A DNA stretch of 37,121 bases from Marinibactrum halimedae. Lineage in GTDB: Bacteria; Pseudomonadota; Gammaproteobacteria; Pseudomonadales; Cellvibrionaceae. Each line of letters starts with the position of its first letter. Position 1 is the first letter of the stretch. The notes under the pieces were generated by a model, which saw nothing but the letters and a program-made list of their open reading frames with translations, was not told the DNA's origin and searched no databases. Positions 26,597 through 36,267 of the stretch are shown here, piece by piece. The position numbers and the translations under genes are program-made. The stretch spans positions 1-37,121 of the forward strand of contig NZ_JAJQVM010000042.1 of NCBI RefSeq assembly GCF_021234875.1, read 5' to 3'.

Positions 26597-26630
26597 TCGA
26601 TAAGAGTCACGTCGATAAGAGTCACGTCGA
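26597..26630. repeat. 15-bp tandem repeat, 2.3 copies
   Basis: tcgataagagtcacg lies at 26597-26611 and is repeated exactly at 26612-26626, followed by a partial third copy. Confidence 0.92.
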
Positions 26631-26884
26631 GAAAAGCCAAGGTCGATTGTATGCCATTCTGGATTTTTTTACAGGGATTTATAATCAGCCAAAATCGGTG
26701 TATGTGAGTTGTGGGCAACAGGGAAGATGGACAAAAGAATGCAGACAAGGATGACAAAAATAATGAGATTGAGTGCCTTTTACATCAAGTCATTGGTAAA
26801 CGTTTTCAGTAGTGAAAAGGTCTTTTGACCCAATTTTGAGCGATTAAGTTGAAAGTGGTTTCGACGAAAAAAAAGCAAAATTAT

Positions 26885-26923
26885 AACTTTTACCGTAAAT
26901 TCGCAACACTTACGGTAAAAGTT
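26885..26923 (-). terminator. Perfect 14-bp inverted repeat, probable terminator of the 70-residue gene
   Basis: aacttttaccgtaa (26885-26898) pairs with ttacggtaaaagtt (26910-26923) across an 11-base loop. Read on the minus strand, it lies 30 bases after the small gene's stop and is followed by ataattttgctttttttt, which suits a rho-independent terminator. The AT-rich stem and perfect symmetry also allow an operator function. Confidence 0.62.
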
Positions 26924-26952
26924 GTCCCTTAATAAATGGCGAGTTGTTACCT

Positions 26953-27165
26953 CTACGGGCTCTCTTTCAGTGCAGATTCAATAATCGCCATATACTGCGG
27001 GATGTTGTTCATGTCGTCTTGCAATGAGTAATTTCCGCCGCCGATGGCACGTGCTTTAATCAGCTCCAATACTAATCGTAACGATTTCACTTTTTGTTCT
27101 GGTGCATCTTCTATGATGCCGCTGACCCCAGCGCTAATGGAAATTCCTGAAGTGGTGTTACTCAT
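26953..27165 (-). CDS. Small 70-residue protein of unknown function
   Basis: A short protein, MSNTTSGISISAGVSG at the start, then helical segments (KVKSLRLVLELIKARAIGGG) and an acidic tail. There is no signal peptide, Cys or known motif. Support comes from an aaggag ribosome site about eight to ten bases before ATG 27165 and from a strong candidate terminator just after its stop, so it seems to be an independent transcription unit. It could be a small regulator or peptide; nothing in the sequence decides this. Confidence 0.58.
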   Translation of the reverse strand: MSNTTSGISISAGVSGIIEDAPEQKVKSLRLVLELIKARAIGGGNYSLQDDMNNIPQYMAIIESALKESP

Positions 27166-27724
27166 TCATGCAGCTCCTTATTCTTGTTGGTGTCGCAATC
27201 GTGTTTGCACAGCAATGATTTTTACACGGTGCAAATATTTGCCCCGATATGCGATGTAAGATCTTTGTTTACAATAAATACACAGTCAACTAAGGCATGC
27301 CCAGTAAGGACGTGCTCAATAAAGACACGCTTAAAAAAATAGAGTTGTAGGCTAGGTTATGATGACCGCACATCCTCAAGGAATATGATGGTTTACTTTT
27401 TCGACTATCGCAATGTATTAATTTAATTCTGATCTATTTCTTGATCACGCTCATAGACAGAATGTTATGTAATGAGTATTTCAATGAATGTTTCAATGAA
27501 CGGCGCGACAGGTGTGTTTTTTTAATGGTCATTTTCATTAATGATGCATGAACAAAAGATTGGATTAATGAAATTTACATTAAAAGAGTGCATTAAGTAG
27601 AGATGATAGTGCGCTTATGGCATCCAACTTAGTGGTGCCGCGTTGTAAGAGGCTGTTTGTGTTAGTAATGTTATTACCAATTTCGGTAATAATTGTATCG
27701 ATAAACCGGTTTAGGTTATCTGGA
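27166..27724. other. Intergenic region between the small gene and the DUF58 gene
   Basis: About 560 bases, AT-rich. It contains near-repeats (atttcaatga twice near 27478-27500; an approximate 17-base duplication at 27295-27330), an 8-bp inverted repeat ttattacc/ggtaataa (27671-27692) and a 12-bp palindrome taaaccggttta (27702-27713), both just after the DUF58 stop. Neither has a T run on the minus strand. No gene is supported. Confidence 0.5.
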
Positions 27725-29074
27725 TTAAATTCGGCCTGCTGCTTTTAAAGCCATATATTTATTGACCAAGGCGACGTGTAATTTTTTGGGAGTGGCATCG
27801 ACAATGGGAATTTTTCTGATTTCTAGCGCTTGTAATAGTGTGTTGCGGTGTTGGGTGTACACTTCTGTGGCAGCAAATTCGATAGACTCCGTAAAATTAT
27901 TCACTTCCATGGAGTGGCTTTCATCGAGTAAGGATTCTTTTATACAGGCTACCAGTACAATGTGTTTTGTACGGAGTGTTTCAACTGCGCGCAATAAATC
28001 GTCGTAATCGTCGTCTCTTGGGTTGGTTAATATCACCACTAATGCGCGTTTTTGGTGGCGTAGCATCAAAGATTCGGCTGCTTTGGATAAATCACTGGCT
28101 GAAGCAGAGCTGTGAATGTCGTATAGGTTATTCAATAAGGTGCTCATGGCATTTTTGCCTTTCACTGGCGGCAACCAGCGCTCTTGGCCTGCAAAACTCA
28201 TAAATCCAACCGCATCGCCAGCAGACAGTGCAACGTATGCGGTCAGTAGCATGGCGTTTAACCCGTGATCGAAATGACTAAGATCTCCGTCTTTGGTTCG
28301 CATTCTTCGTCCGCTGTCGAGCATGAACAATATTTCTTGATCACGCTCATCTTGGTATTCTCGTGAGATTAACTTGTGCTGGCGTGAACTGGCTTTCCAA
28401 TCAATTTGTCGTAATTCGTCCCCATGTTGAAACTCGCGTAATTGTTTAAAGTCCAAACCCAAGCCTAAACGTTGGTTAACGTGAGCGCCAATATGGCTTA
28501 ATTTTTGTTCATAATTCAAAAAGTTGAGTTTCGAAATTGCCATGTAATTCGGATATATCTTAGTGGTTTGTTCTTGTGCTAAACGTATTTTCCGTTGCCA
28601 AAATCGAAAAGGCGATTGAACGAGCACCTCAACTTGCCCAAAGTGAGCCTCTCCACGTTGCGTTGCGGTGATTTTATATTGTGTGGTTAAAGTACCACCG
28701 GCGTAAATGGTTTCAGTGCGGGGAAGGCCAGAAATCTTAACGCGATTAGGATAAAGGTCAGTATAGGTGATACGTAAATTGTGTCGACTGCTGTTAGTAA
28801 AGTGTAATGAAACACGATTTGTACTGCCTAAAGAAAACGTCGTAGGTAATGATCGTTTGCAGGTTAATTTAAAAGCAGTGCCAGAAAAAAGCCCATCGAT
28901 ACCTAATACCATTACAAAAAAGGCAAGGCCTGCCCACCAGGCATAGGCTATCCACTCCCAAAAGTTTTCTTGCGAATAATTATCTGTTAGCAAACGAGAT
29001 AGGGCCACAACTATCGCGAGTATTACCAGAATCAGTGTGCTACGCAGTAATCGTTGATCAGGAATTAACGTCAT
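27725..29074 (-). CDS. DUF58 domain protein
   Basis: A 449-residue inner-membrane protein. Two membrane helices at about 10-30 and 36-62 precede a beta-rich middle and the DUF58 region: LREFQHGDELRQIDWKASSR, then ISREYQDERDQEILFMLDSG, which carries the start of a von Willebrand A-like fold. DUF58 proteins regularly pair with MoxR ATPases and are thought to help assemble or activate partner complexes. It is the last gene of the RDD-to-DUF58 operon, 163 bases after the MoxR gene, the largest gap in that operon. Confidence 0.92.
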   Translation of the reverse strand: MTLIPDQRLLRSTLILVILAIVVALSRLLTDNYSQENFWEWIAYAWWAGLAFFVMVLGIDGLFSGTAFKLTCKRSLPTTFSLGSTNRVSLHFTNSSRHNLRITYTDLYPNRVKISGLPRTETIYAGGTLTTQYKITATQRGEAHFGQVEVLVQSPFRFWQRKIRLAQEQTTKIYPNYMAISKLNFLNYEQKLSHIGAHVNQRLGLGLDFKQLREFQHGDELRQIDWKASSRQHKLISREYQDERDQEILFMLDSGRRMRTKDGDLSHFDHGLNAMLLTAYVALSAGDAVGFMSFAGQERWLPPVKGKNAMSTLLNNLYDIHSSASASDLSKAAESLMLRHQKRALVVILTNPRDDDYDDLLRAVETLRTKHIVLVACIKESLLDESHSMEVNNFTESIEFAATEVYTQHRNTLLQALEIRKIPIVDATPKKLHVALVNKYMALKAAGRI

Positions 29075-29237
29075 TTTATGTTTGTTAGCCTGGGGTTATT
29101 GGGGCTTAAAATCCACTTGGTAAATGGATCGGTATCCGTTCGTTATTGTCATCAGTCAGTTCTTTTAGCAATAAACTGTTTGCTACATTAATAATGACGT
29201 TAATCATTGAATGGCGTAACAATGCTAATTCTTTTTA

Positions 29238-30221
29238 CTATTGTCTGGGAGCGTCCACCGATTGCACAACTTGTTCCAAGACTTGATCTGGGGTGAATCC
29301 ATCGATTTCGGTATCGGGCGATAGCAGTACCCGATGTCTCATGACGGGTATGGCCATCGCTTTGACATCATCGGGCAAGACATAACGGCGCTCGTTCATT
29401 AACGCCCACGCTTTTGCTGCGGTAATAATACCGATGCTGGCTCGTGGGCCTGCGCCTTTTAAAATGGCGCCGCTATGGCGGGTGGCATGGACAAGACGTA
29501 CCGCATACTCAATAACTTGATCATCTACTGTGATGGCCTTTGTCAATTGTTGTAATTCAATAATGTCTTCCGGGGTGAGCGGGTCAGAGACTTTCTCATC
29601 CAGACTTTCTATGGCTAAACTGCCACTGGTCACGTTTTTGACCAGTGTTTTTTCATCGTCTAACGCGGGGTATTCCATAAAAACTTTCAATAAAAAGCGA
29701 TCCAGCTCGGCCTCAGGTAGAGGGTAGGTGCCCTCTTGTTCAATCGGGTTTTGTGTGGCAAGGACCATAAAAGGCCCCTCAATAGGGTAAGGCTTGCCCT
29801 CAATGGTCGCTTGTTGTTCTTGCATTACTTCTAATAGTGCAGCTTGGGTTTTGGCGGGCGAGCGGTTAATTTCATCAGCCAATAATAAATGGGTAAACAC
29901 GGGGCCTTTGCGAACACTGAATTTACCGCTGTGCATGTCATACAGTGCATGGCCGGTGATGTCTGATGGCATTAAATCGGGTGTAAATTGAATGCGCTTG
30001 AATTTACCTGAAAAGCAAGTCGCTAATGATTTGACTAATAAGGTTTTACCGAGGCCGGGTAAACCTTCTAATAAAATATGGCCACGACACAGTAAAACAA
30101 CAATCACTTGGTCAATAACGTCTTCTTGTCCGACAACAATATTGCGAATGTTAGTGCGGATTTTTTGGATGTTCTGAATGGCGTTGTCAATCTTGTTGTC
30201 GTGATTGTCGATGTCGTTCAT
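29238..30221 (-). CDS. MoxR-family AAA+ ATPase
   Basis: A 327-residue AAA+ chaperone-like ATPase. Walker A is GLPGLGKT, Walker B LLLADEINRSPAKTQAALLEVMQE (shortened motif ADEINR), and sensor 1 lies near MVLATQNPIEQEGTYPLPEA, the MoxR signature. The C-terminal lid has GASPRAS-like GAGPRASIGI and LPDDVKAM. The start overlaps the stop of the DUF4350-like gene (ATGA). MoxR proteins act on von Willebrand A and DUF58 partners, and the downstream gene is DUF58, so they probably work as a pair on a membrane or envelope target. Confidence 0.95.
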   Translation of the reverse strand: MNDIDNHDNKIDNAIQNIQKIRTNIRNIVVGQEDVIDQVIVVLLCRGHILLEGLPGLGKTLLVKSLATCFSGKFKRIQFTPDLMPSDITGHALYDMHSGKFSVRKGPVFTHLLLADEINRSPAKTQAALLEVMQEQQATIEGKPYPIEGPFMVLATQNPIEQEGTYPLPEAELDRFLLKVFMEYPALDDEKTLVKNVTSGSLAIESLDEKVSDPLTPEDIIELQQLTKAITVDDQVIEYAVRLVHATRHSGAILKGAGPRASIGIITAAKAWALMNERRYVLPDDVKAMAIPVMRHRVLLSPDTEIDGFTPDQVLEQVVQSVDAPRQ

Positions 30222-31630
30222 AGTGCTTCCTGAATTTTTCGAAGAGTTTTCACGGTATGAAATAGCGTGATTTCAGAATACCTTTCTTGTGGCAATAAGG
30301 CGAAAGTAACTTCTTTTATCGGCAGAGTGGTGTGCTTGGCAATTAACTCGCATTGTTGGTGATCTGAGTATTGAATATAAGCGGTATCCTGTAGCATCAT
30401 TTTTTGTGTAATACGTGAGCGCAATGCCGATAACAATTCGTTGTGGTGTTCATGCCGCCAATAAAATTGGCCCATGGCGCGAATGTGTTCAGCCAGTGAG
30501 CGTCGAATAAGCGTATTTTCTTCTTGAAGGGGGCCAAAGCGAACACCGGACTTCATAGCCCATGCCAATAAAAACAGCCCAACTGCCACGATGACTTCTA
30601 AAGCATAAGCAGACAGCAACTCCCAAAGTGATGGCCAGTTTACTGTTTCTTGAAACATCACCCGCTCACGTTTCTCCGTCAAGAGCATTAATAGATGAGC
30701 GTTGTCGAGTAAGCCTATGTAATTATTGCTCCACAGTACCGTTGTGGAAACGACCGTGATGAATCCTCGCTCAAGAGAAAAGTGCAATAGGTGAATACCC
30801 GATTTTCCTTTGCCTACAGAGTGTAATGTTAACTCTTCTGCGGGAAGTAAGGGTTCGTGAGGTGCTTCTGCTTTTTCATTGTCTTGTCCCCCTTGTGGGG
30901 GTTTATGATTACTGCTGTGATGATCACGATTTTCTTTTGTTTGGGCTAAAGGATGGTTCAATACTAAAAATGCAGGAAAGGCATTCCACAGTGTTTCTTG
31001 AGAGCCATATTCTTGATGGGCATATTGATGATGCCGAGTATTCAAAGGCGATGGTAATGTGTCTGGAGTGACGTACACGATGATTGAGTCTGATAATTTT
31101 TCTTCTCTTTCTTGAATATTGACTCTGACGCGCTCACTGGGTTTTAGTGTGTCTGGCTTATTCTCAGTGAATAGTGTTGTGTCGGCTTCATTTGCCTCTT
31201 CGTTATATTCTTCATTATCTTCATTCTCTTCGTATTCAGCATGATAGTATGAATACTGTTTTTTAATTTGAAAGGCATCGGCTAGGGGGCTGGGTGCCGC
31301 AGAATGAGCAGCCCAAATTAAGTGTCCACCAGACTTTACCCATTGAATAATTTTTTCTGCAACCAGCGTATCCGAAATATGGGTTTCATCGGTTAACACC
31401 AACACATCATTTTCTTTTAACGTGTCTAGATCTTTTAAAGACGTGAGATTTTTTGACTCTATGCCTTTTTCTTTCAATAACAATCGCGCGCCTAAATAGC
31501 GAAATTTTTTTACTTGAAGGCTTGGGCCATCGTCTACGATTTCCGTAACGTACTCAAAGTTCGTAAAAAAATAGTAGCTTCCTATGGCCACAAGGGTGAT
31601 GACAAGAATGGCGATTTTATTAGGACTCAT
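30218..31630 (-). CDS. DUF4350-like membrane protein
   Basis: A 470-residue protein, one N-terminal membrane helix (about 5-22), a soluble domain with FRYLGARLLLKEKGIES and NDVLVLTDETH, a variable acidic low-complexity segment (EENEDNEEYNEEANEAD), and a second helix near 330 (VIVAVGLFLLAWAM) followed by RFGPLQEENTLIRRSLAEHI. This layout is typical of the DUF4350 proteins found next to MoxR. ATG 31630 overlaps the upstream stop (ATGA), so the open frame to 31819 is a shadow extension. It probably is a structural partner in the complex handled by MoxR and DUF58. Confidence 0.85.
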   Translation of the reverse strand: MSPNKIAILVITLVAIGSYYFFTNFEYVTEIVDDGPSLQVKKFRYLGARLLLKEKGIESKNLTSLKDLDTLKENDVLVLTDETHISDTLVAEKIIQWVKSGGHLIWAAHSAAPSPLADAFQIKKQYSYYHAEYEENEDNEEYNEEANEADTTLFTENKPDTLKPSERVRVNIQEREEKLSDSIIVYVTPDTLPSPLNTRHHQYAHQEYGSQETLWNAFPAFLVLNHPLAQTKENRDHHSSNHKPPQGGQDNEKAEAPHEPLLPAEELTLHSVGKGKSGIHLLHFSLERGFITVVSTTVLWSNNYIGLLDNAHLLMLLTEKRERVMFQETVNWPSLWELLSAYALEVIVAVGLFLLAWAMKSGVRFGPLQEENTLIRRSLAEHIRAMGQFYWRHEHHNELLSALRSRITQKMMLQDTAYIQYSDHQQCELIAKHTTLPIKEVTFALLPQERYSEITLFHTVKTLRKIQEAL

Positions 31631-33369
31631 TGACTCGCCCCGTGATCTAGCACCTGGGGAGGGCTGTGTTGAAGATTGCTCCAATCGTTCGCCAGTGACA
31701 AAATTTTGGATTTGTCGGGAAGGTGATGGCCATAAGCCAATTGCAACCAACAGTGGGTAAGGGCCGTGAAGTATGATGCGATGGGTGCTGGGCAGCTTGC
31801 TTGAGCTAACTGTGCACATTCCATCTCAGTGCACCAGCTTTTGAGTGAGACATGGTGTCTGTGCGCGAGATCATGAAGATTGGCACGATACAAGAGTGAT
31901 AGCGCTTCCTTAAGCTGATTGGTACTTAAAAGCGATTGTATGGTGCCAATAACATCCGTGGGTAGGCTTTCTTGCGTGACCTTCATACCCATGATGGTGT
32001 CGGGAATGTCTGACTCCAGTGGAGAAAGCGATTTGCTTTTCGGCGCAATAAGGCCCTCGAAATGGTGTCGGAAGTGCCAAAGTATGAGCCCTATGATCGC
32101 GATGACTAAACCCCAAAGGAGAATCTCTACAAATAGGGCAATATCGATGCGATTGGAAGGGGCGCCAAGGAGAGAAAGCAGCGAAAGAATGGCGCTAATT
32201 ATCTTTTCACGAATGGTTTTTACTATCCCATTCGATGTTTTTGGTTTCCAGTGGTGAACTTCCTTTTCGATAACGAAGGGTGGCGACTCCAGAATGGACA
32301 GAATACGTTCTTTGGTGTCGAGTGTGGCATCTGCATCGCTGCGCCAAAGCGTTTGGCTTTCTTCGGGAGGCGGTATCTGAGCGTCAGGGGTTGATAACGT
32401 TTTTCGTGAAGTTGTTGATGAAGTTGTTGATGAATCGGATGACTCTTGGAGCAAAGCGTATTTGGGCGTTGGCTCCTCAGCGATGGCAGCGGCTGGCAGC
32501 AACAATAAACCACCGATAAGCATTGTTCCTAGGGTGGGAATGATGGCGGTAATTATAGAGCGCACTTTGGTTAAGTCGGGCAGATGCCTTTTTTGTTTTT
32601 CACGGTTTTGCTGCTTTCGAGCGTTTTGAAGACGGGATTCGGCGCATTGCTTAAATTGAATTTCGATGTCCCACGCTTCCAGTTCAATACGGCGATTAAT
32701 ATAAAGATAAAAGCCACAGGCAACATAAAATGGTGTAATGATCGCGATGGAAATAAAATACAAAAAAGTGTAAACATATTCGATGACGGTTGGGTTCTCA
32801 ATAATGCTCCATAGGGTATCGTAATTGATATCGACTTGTTCAGGGATGAAAAGCACCACCAAAGAAACGCAACCAAATAATAAAAACATTTCGGCATGTA
32901 TGAGTGTAATGGTTAACCAAGTTGCAGCTCGGTTAGTAGACCGGCCCAGTAATCGACGGCGTTCTGCGCGGGCGTGTCCTTTTTGTTTTTCGAGTACGGT
33001 AATGGCAAGGGTAAATGAGCGGCAAACGCTGAGGCGCCGCCACGTTAAAGCGGCGAAAGCATCAAAAGTATAGAGTCTAAACCAGCCTTTTAATGTCATT
33101 TTGGGTCGTGCAAATTCCCCAAATAAATATCGGCTAAGGTAGAGTAACGGAAGGCGCTCAAAAAGTGGTTTTAGCCACCAAATGATAAGAGGCAGTAGGG
33201 TAATAAAAGTGCTGTCTATGATTGCAAATGGAATGGAAACGATCAGTACTGGAATTACCCATGCCAGGAGCAGAGGCCAATACCATTGGCGGGCGAGAGC
33301 GATACCCATATCAATCGCTTGCCATTTGTTGCGCAGTTCTGGGTTGACTTGCAAGCGATCAAAGTTCAT
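31627..33369 (-). CDS. Multi-helix membrane protein, DUF4129-like C-terminus
   Basis: A 580-residue membrane protein. Several helices lie in the first 230 residues, another at about 280, and one near 415 (VEILLWGLVIAIIGLILW). The C-terminal soluble part has EALSLLYRANLHDLAHRHHV and CWLQLAYGHHLP, as in DUF4129 domains, which resemble transglutaminase-associated tails. A Ser/Thr-rich linker sits at about 310-330. The ATG lies inside the end of the SpoIIM-like gene (11-base overlap), and its stop overlaps the next ATG. The DUF4129 assignment rests on C-terminal pattern and operon context. Confidence 0.78.
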   Translation of the reverse strand: MNFDRLQVNPELRNKWQAIDMGIALARQWYWPLLLAWVIPVLIVSIPFAIIDSTFITLLPLIIWWLKPLFERLPLLYLSRYLFGEFARPKMTLKGWFRLYTFDAFAALTWRRLSVCRSFTLAITVLEKQKGHARAERRRLLGRSTNRAATWLTITLIHAEMFLLFGCVSLVVLFIPEQVDINYDTLWSIIENPTVIEYVYTFLYFISIAIITPFYVACGFYLYINRRIELEAWDIEIQFKQCAESRLQNARKQQNREKQKRHLPDLTKVRSIITAIIPTLGTMLIGGLLLLPAAAIAEEPTPKYALLQESSDSSTTSSTTSRKTLSTPDAQIPPPEESQTLWRSDADATLDTKERILSILESPPFVIEKEVHHWKPKTSNGIVKTIREKIISAILSLLSLLGAPSNRIDIALFVEILLWGLVIAIIGLILWHFRHHFEGLIAPKSKSLSPLESDIPDTIMGMKVTQESLPTDVIGTIQSLLSTNQLKEALSLLYRANLHDLAHRHHVSLKSWCTEMECAQLAQASCPAPIASYFTALTHCWLQLAYGHHLPDKSKILSLANDWSNLQHSPPQVLDHGASQ

Positions 33370-34330
33370 TGCGATAACCCAGTCGAGAATAAAAACAAAA
33401 CCAAATGACCAGCGCCCAAAACAGGACTCCTACAGACAGTTTGACTGCAATGGGCAGGGTGCTGCTGGAAGACCAAAAGGCTTCTAAAAAAGCAGCCACG
33501 AATAGCATAAGTGTTGCTCCATACATGATGTGCACAGCATCCCTTGCTGCCAATTTCAGAGCCGTTAGGCGAGTATATTGTCTTGGGTTGATCAGAGCGT
33601 GGCCAATTTTAAGGCCCGCTGCCCCGCTAAAAACAATGGCGGTTAGCTCAAACGCACCGTGGCCAATAACGAAAGGGTAAAACGTGCTCGAAAAACCAGC
33701 CATGGTGAGTCGAGAGGCAACAGCACCAAGATACAATCCATTGAATACCAAAAAGAACGCTGCTCCTAAACCGAAGAGAATACCGCCTGCAAACGTGCGA
33801 AAGGCAATGCCGATGTTGTTGTAAATATAAATCCCAAACATCGCAATGTCAGTATCAGAACCTCGGTTTTCACGGCCTAGCTTATTGTTCTTTGGGTCGT
33901 ACATAAACTCTATGTCTTGCACAGTGTTAGGTTCAATAATACTGTAAATAAAAGAGGTGTCTGCGTAGGTAAAAAAAGCGGTGAACAGTCCTGGTACAAC
34001 AAACAATAATGTGGCCCAAAGAACGTAAAACCCATTACGTTGAAGCGCAGCGGGAAAGAGAGCAATTGCCTTCAAAATATCATGCCAACGTATTTTTCCG
34101 CTGTGTTCATACAGGATGTGATGGCCTTGAGTAATTAAGCGATTTAAATAAATTTCGATACTACTGGCATAATGACGTTCACGCACCAAAGATAAATGCC
34201 CGCAAATTTGCCGATAGAGCGTGGGGAATTCTTTGCCGGGCGTAATGTTATTGGTATGGTAATGATCAATCATGGCTTCGAAGGTGTGCCATGTGTCTTG
34301 ATATTTGGTTTCGAATTCTTGTTGTTTCAT
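33359..34330 (-). CDS. SpoIIM-family (stage II sporulation protein M-like) membrane protein
   Basis: A 323-residue membrane protein with about five to six helices after a soluble N-terminal helix bundle (KYQDTWHTFEAMIDHY). Blocks such as NNIGIAFRTFAGGILFGLGA, FVIGHGAFELTAIVFSGAAG and LKIGHALINPRQYTR are characteristic of SpoIIM/DUF95 proteins in non-sporulating bacteria, where they accompany RDD and MoxR genes. ATG 34330 overlaps the RDD stop (ATGA); starting at 34348 would add six residues. The name does not imply sporulation. Confidence 0.9.
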   Translation of the reverse strand: MKQQEFETKYQDTWHTFEAMIDHYHTNNITPGKEFPTLYRQICGHLSLVRERHYASSIEIYLNRLITQGHHILYEHSGKIRWHDILKAIALFPAALQRNGFYVLWATLLFVVPGLFTAFFTYADTSFIYSIIEPNTVQDIEFMYDPKNNKLGRENRGSDTDIAMFGIYIYNNIGIAFRTFAGGILFGLGAAFFLVFNGLYLGAVASRLTMAGFSSTFYPFVIGHGAFELTAIVFSGAAGLKIGHALINPRQYTRLTALKLAARDAVHIMYGATLMLFVAAFLEAFWSSSSTLPIAVKLSVGVLFWALVIWFCFYSRLGYRNEL

Positions 34331-35043
34331 TTGTGACCCAATAACCACGCACCAATCGATTTCAGCAATTTGGCCCCTTCCTCACCTTCTTTATCGGTGA
34401 CCGGTTTGAGAAGAGTGGCCAGTTCCTCCTGGCGAGACTCGGAGATGTCAGATGATCGTAAGGTAAATTCAGTAATGGCACGGCGTTCGTTTGGGGTCAG
34501 TGCCTTAGGTGGTGCGCAAGGCTCTAAAGCGTTTTCTTTGGGCGCGCGCATGGGAGCTGCGGTATTGTAAATCACGACGGTTCCGGCCGCCATATCGCCC
34601 AGTCGCTGAAAATGCTTACTTAGGGTCATGCTCGTTAAGCCAAAAACGTAGAAAAAGGGCAGGATATCGACGGCACGCAATAGGTTGCGAATAAAAGAAT
34701 TTCCCCATGTGACGGGGGTAAGATCTTCATTGACTACTTTAATTTTAAACGCTTTTTTCCCCGGTGTTTGGCCATTACGAAAGACTTCAAATACCACGGG
34801 ATAAAACCATTCCAGCAAGAATAGAGTAATCAGAAAAAAGCCCTCGCCGGCTTTGCCGAGAAAATCCGTAGTGATAAAGACGATACAATATACTAAGCCG
34901 CGCCATAAAGAATCGATGGTGTAAGCGAGCATACGAGGTATAGGCCCGGCAGCGGCAGCATTAAACTGGATGCCTTCGGGAGTTTCGACATTAAAGTGAG
35001 TATCTAGCGGTGTGTTTGTGGGGCCTTGAGCATTTACGGTCAT
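34327..35043 (-). CDS. RDD-family membrane protein
   Basis: A 238-residue inner-membrane protein. The RDD domain spans about 30-165: PRMLAYTIDSLWRGLVY (Arg and Asp of the family name), a second helix, FRNGQTPGKKAFKIKVV, RNLLRAVDILPFFYVFG, and SKHFQRLGDMAAGTVV. A cytoplasmic C-terminal tail of about 70 residues is helical and charged. It is the first gene of the RDD-SpoIIM-DUF4129-DUF4350-MoxR-DUF58 operon. The 170-base region upstream, up to acr3, must hold the promoter unless transcription reads through from the arsenic genes. Confidence 0.92.
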   Translation of the reverse strand: MTVNAQGPTNTPLDTHFNVETPEGIQFNAAAAGPIPRMLAYTIDSLWRGLVYCIVFITTDFLGKAGEGFFLITLFLLEWFYPVVFEVFRNGQTPGKKAFKIKVVNEDLTPVTWGNSFIRNLLRAVDILPFFYVFGLTSMTLSKHFQRLGDMAAGTVVIYNTAAPMRAPKENALEPCAPPKALTPNERRAITEFTLRSSDISESRQEELATLLKPVTDKEGEEGAKLLKSIGAWLLGHK

Positions 35044-35213
35044 AATGCAATTTACGAAGCACTTAATGGCATCGCTCTCCTTGCTGAATGGCGTTTTTTG
35101 TCACAATTAAATGCCTTCTAATACTCACAATGCCTAAGACAATAATAAATTACCTTGGTAAACAGGATGCTTCCAATAATCTGGATACCAAAGCAAGATG
35201 GTAGCTTAGAAAA

Positions 35214-36254
35214 TTACAAAACTGAAGTTGCGGTGTTTTTCTCAAACCAATGCCGGGTTCGATTGGCAAAACCCACCAATGAGAGCATAACGGGCACTTC
35301 CACCAATACACCAACCACGGTGGTTAATGCAGCACCGGACTGTAAACCAAACAGTGAAATGGCGACGGCAACGGCCAGCTCAAAGAAATTAGACGTCCCG
35401 ATCATGCAAGCCGGGGCGGCAATATTATGAGGAAGTTTTAGCGCTTTGGCTGCGCCGTAGGCAATGGCAAAAATACCGTAGGTTTGAATTAATAAGGGAA
35501 TGGCAATTAAGACGATGGCTAAAGGCTTTTCAATAATGGTTTCAGCTTGAAAGCCAAAGAGGAGTACGACGGTTGCCAATAAACCGGCTATTGAAATGGG
35601 TTTAAGCGCTTGAATAAACTGATTCAGTTGAGAGTGGTTCTGTTTTTTATCGAGAATGGAGCGTGTAGTGATGCCAGCGGCTAATGGGATAATCACATAA
35701 AGTAAAACGGAAAACAGTAAAGTATCCCAAGGGACACTCACATCACTAATACCCAGTAAAAAAGCGGCAATGGGGGCGAAGGCAAACACCATAATGACAT
35801 CATTCACGGAGACTTGCACCAGCGTGTAATTCGCATCACCTTTGGTGAGATGGCTCCAGACAAACACCATGGCTGTACAAGGGGCAACGCCGAGCAATAT
35901 CATTCCGGCAATGTATTCTGTTGCCGTGTCTGGGTTAACCCAGGGGGCAAATAGCACCCTAAAAAATAACCAACCAAGGGCGGCCATGGTAAAAGGTTTG
36001 ATGAGCCAATTGATGACTAACGTCAGCAGTAAGCCTTTGGGTTTTTTACCGATATCTTTAATCGAAGAAAAGTCCACTTGAATCATCATTGGGTAAATCA
36101 TCACCCAGATAAAAAGGGCAACGGGAATATTCACCCCAGCCATTTCCCATTGTGCAAACCAGCGGAAGAGATCGGGAAAGAGATTGCCCAGTAGAACACC
36201 AGTAATAATGCATAAACCTACCCAAACCGTCAGAAATCTTTCAAATACACCCAC
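35214..36254 (-). CDS. acr3: ACR3-family arsenite efflux transporter
   Basis: Ten-helix inner-membrane permease that exports arsenite. Family blocks are [14 protein letters not shown] near the start, [32 protein letters not shown] with the functional cysteine in [17 protein letters not shown], and [22 protein letters not shown] prefer GTG 36254 (VGVFERF) because aaagga lies six bases before it; TTG 36275 is the longer alternative and overlaps arsC. It directly follows arsC and pairs with it in one arsenic-resistance unit. The substrate range may include antimonite. Confidence 0.93.
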   Translation of the reverse strand: MGVFERFLTVWVGLCIITGVLLGNLFPDLFRWFAQWEMAGVNIPVALFIWVMIYPMMIQVDFSSIKDIGKKPKGLLLTLVINWLIKPFTMAALGWLFFRVLFAPWVNPDTATEYIAGMILLGVAPCTAMVFVWSHLTKGDANYTLVQVSVNDVIMVFAFAPIAAFLLGISDVSVPWDTLLFSVLLYVIIPLAAGITTRSILDKKQNHSQLNQFIQALKPISIAGLLATVVLLFGFQAETIIEKPLAIVLIAIPLLIQTYGIFAIAYGAAKALKLPHNIAAPACMIGTSNFFELAVAVAISLFGLQSGAALTTVVGVLVEVPVMLSLVGFANRTRHWFEKNTATSVL

Positions 36255-36267
36255 TTTTTTTCCTTTA

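Larger units (their letters stand above)
26459..26952. other. Intergenic region with a 15-bp repeat and a long hairpin
   Basis: About 490 bases without a convincing gene. It contains the 15-bp tandem repeat at 26597-26630 and the perfect inverted repeat at 26885-26923. An open frame at 26572-26757 on the minus strand includes the repeat and has no family features. Confidence 0.6.

Noticed and set aside
27671-27713. Inverted repeat and palindrome after the DUF58 gene as terminator
   Set aside because: No T run follows on the minus strand and the stems are short; listed only as intergenic content.
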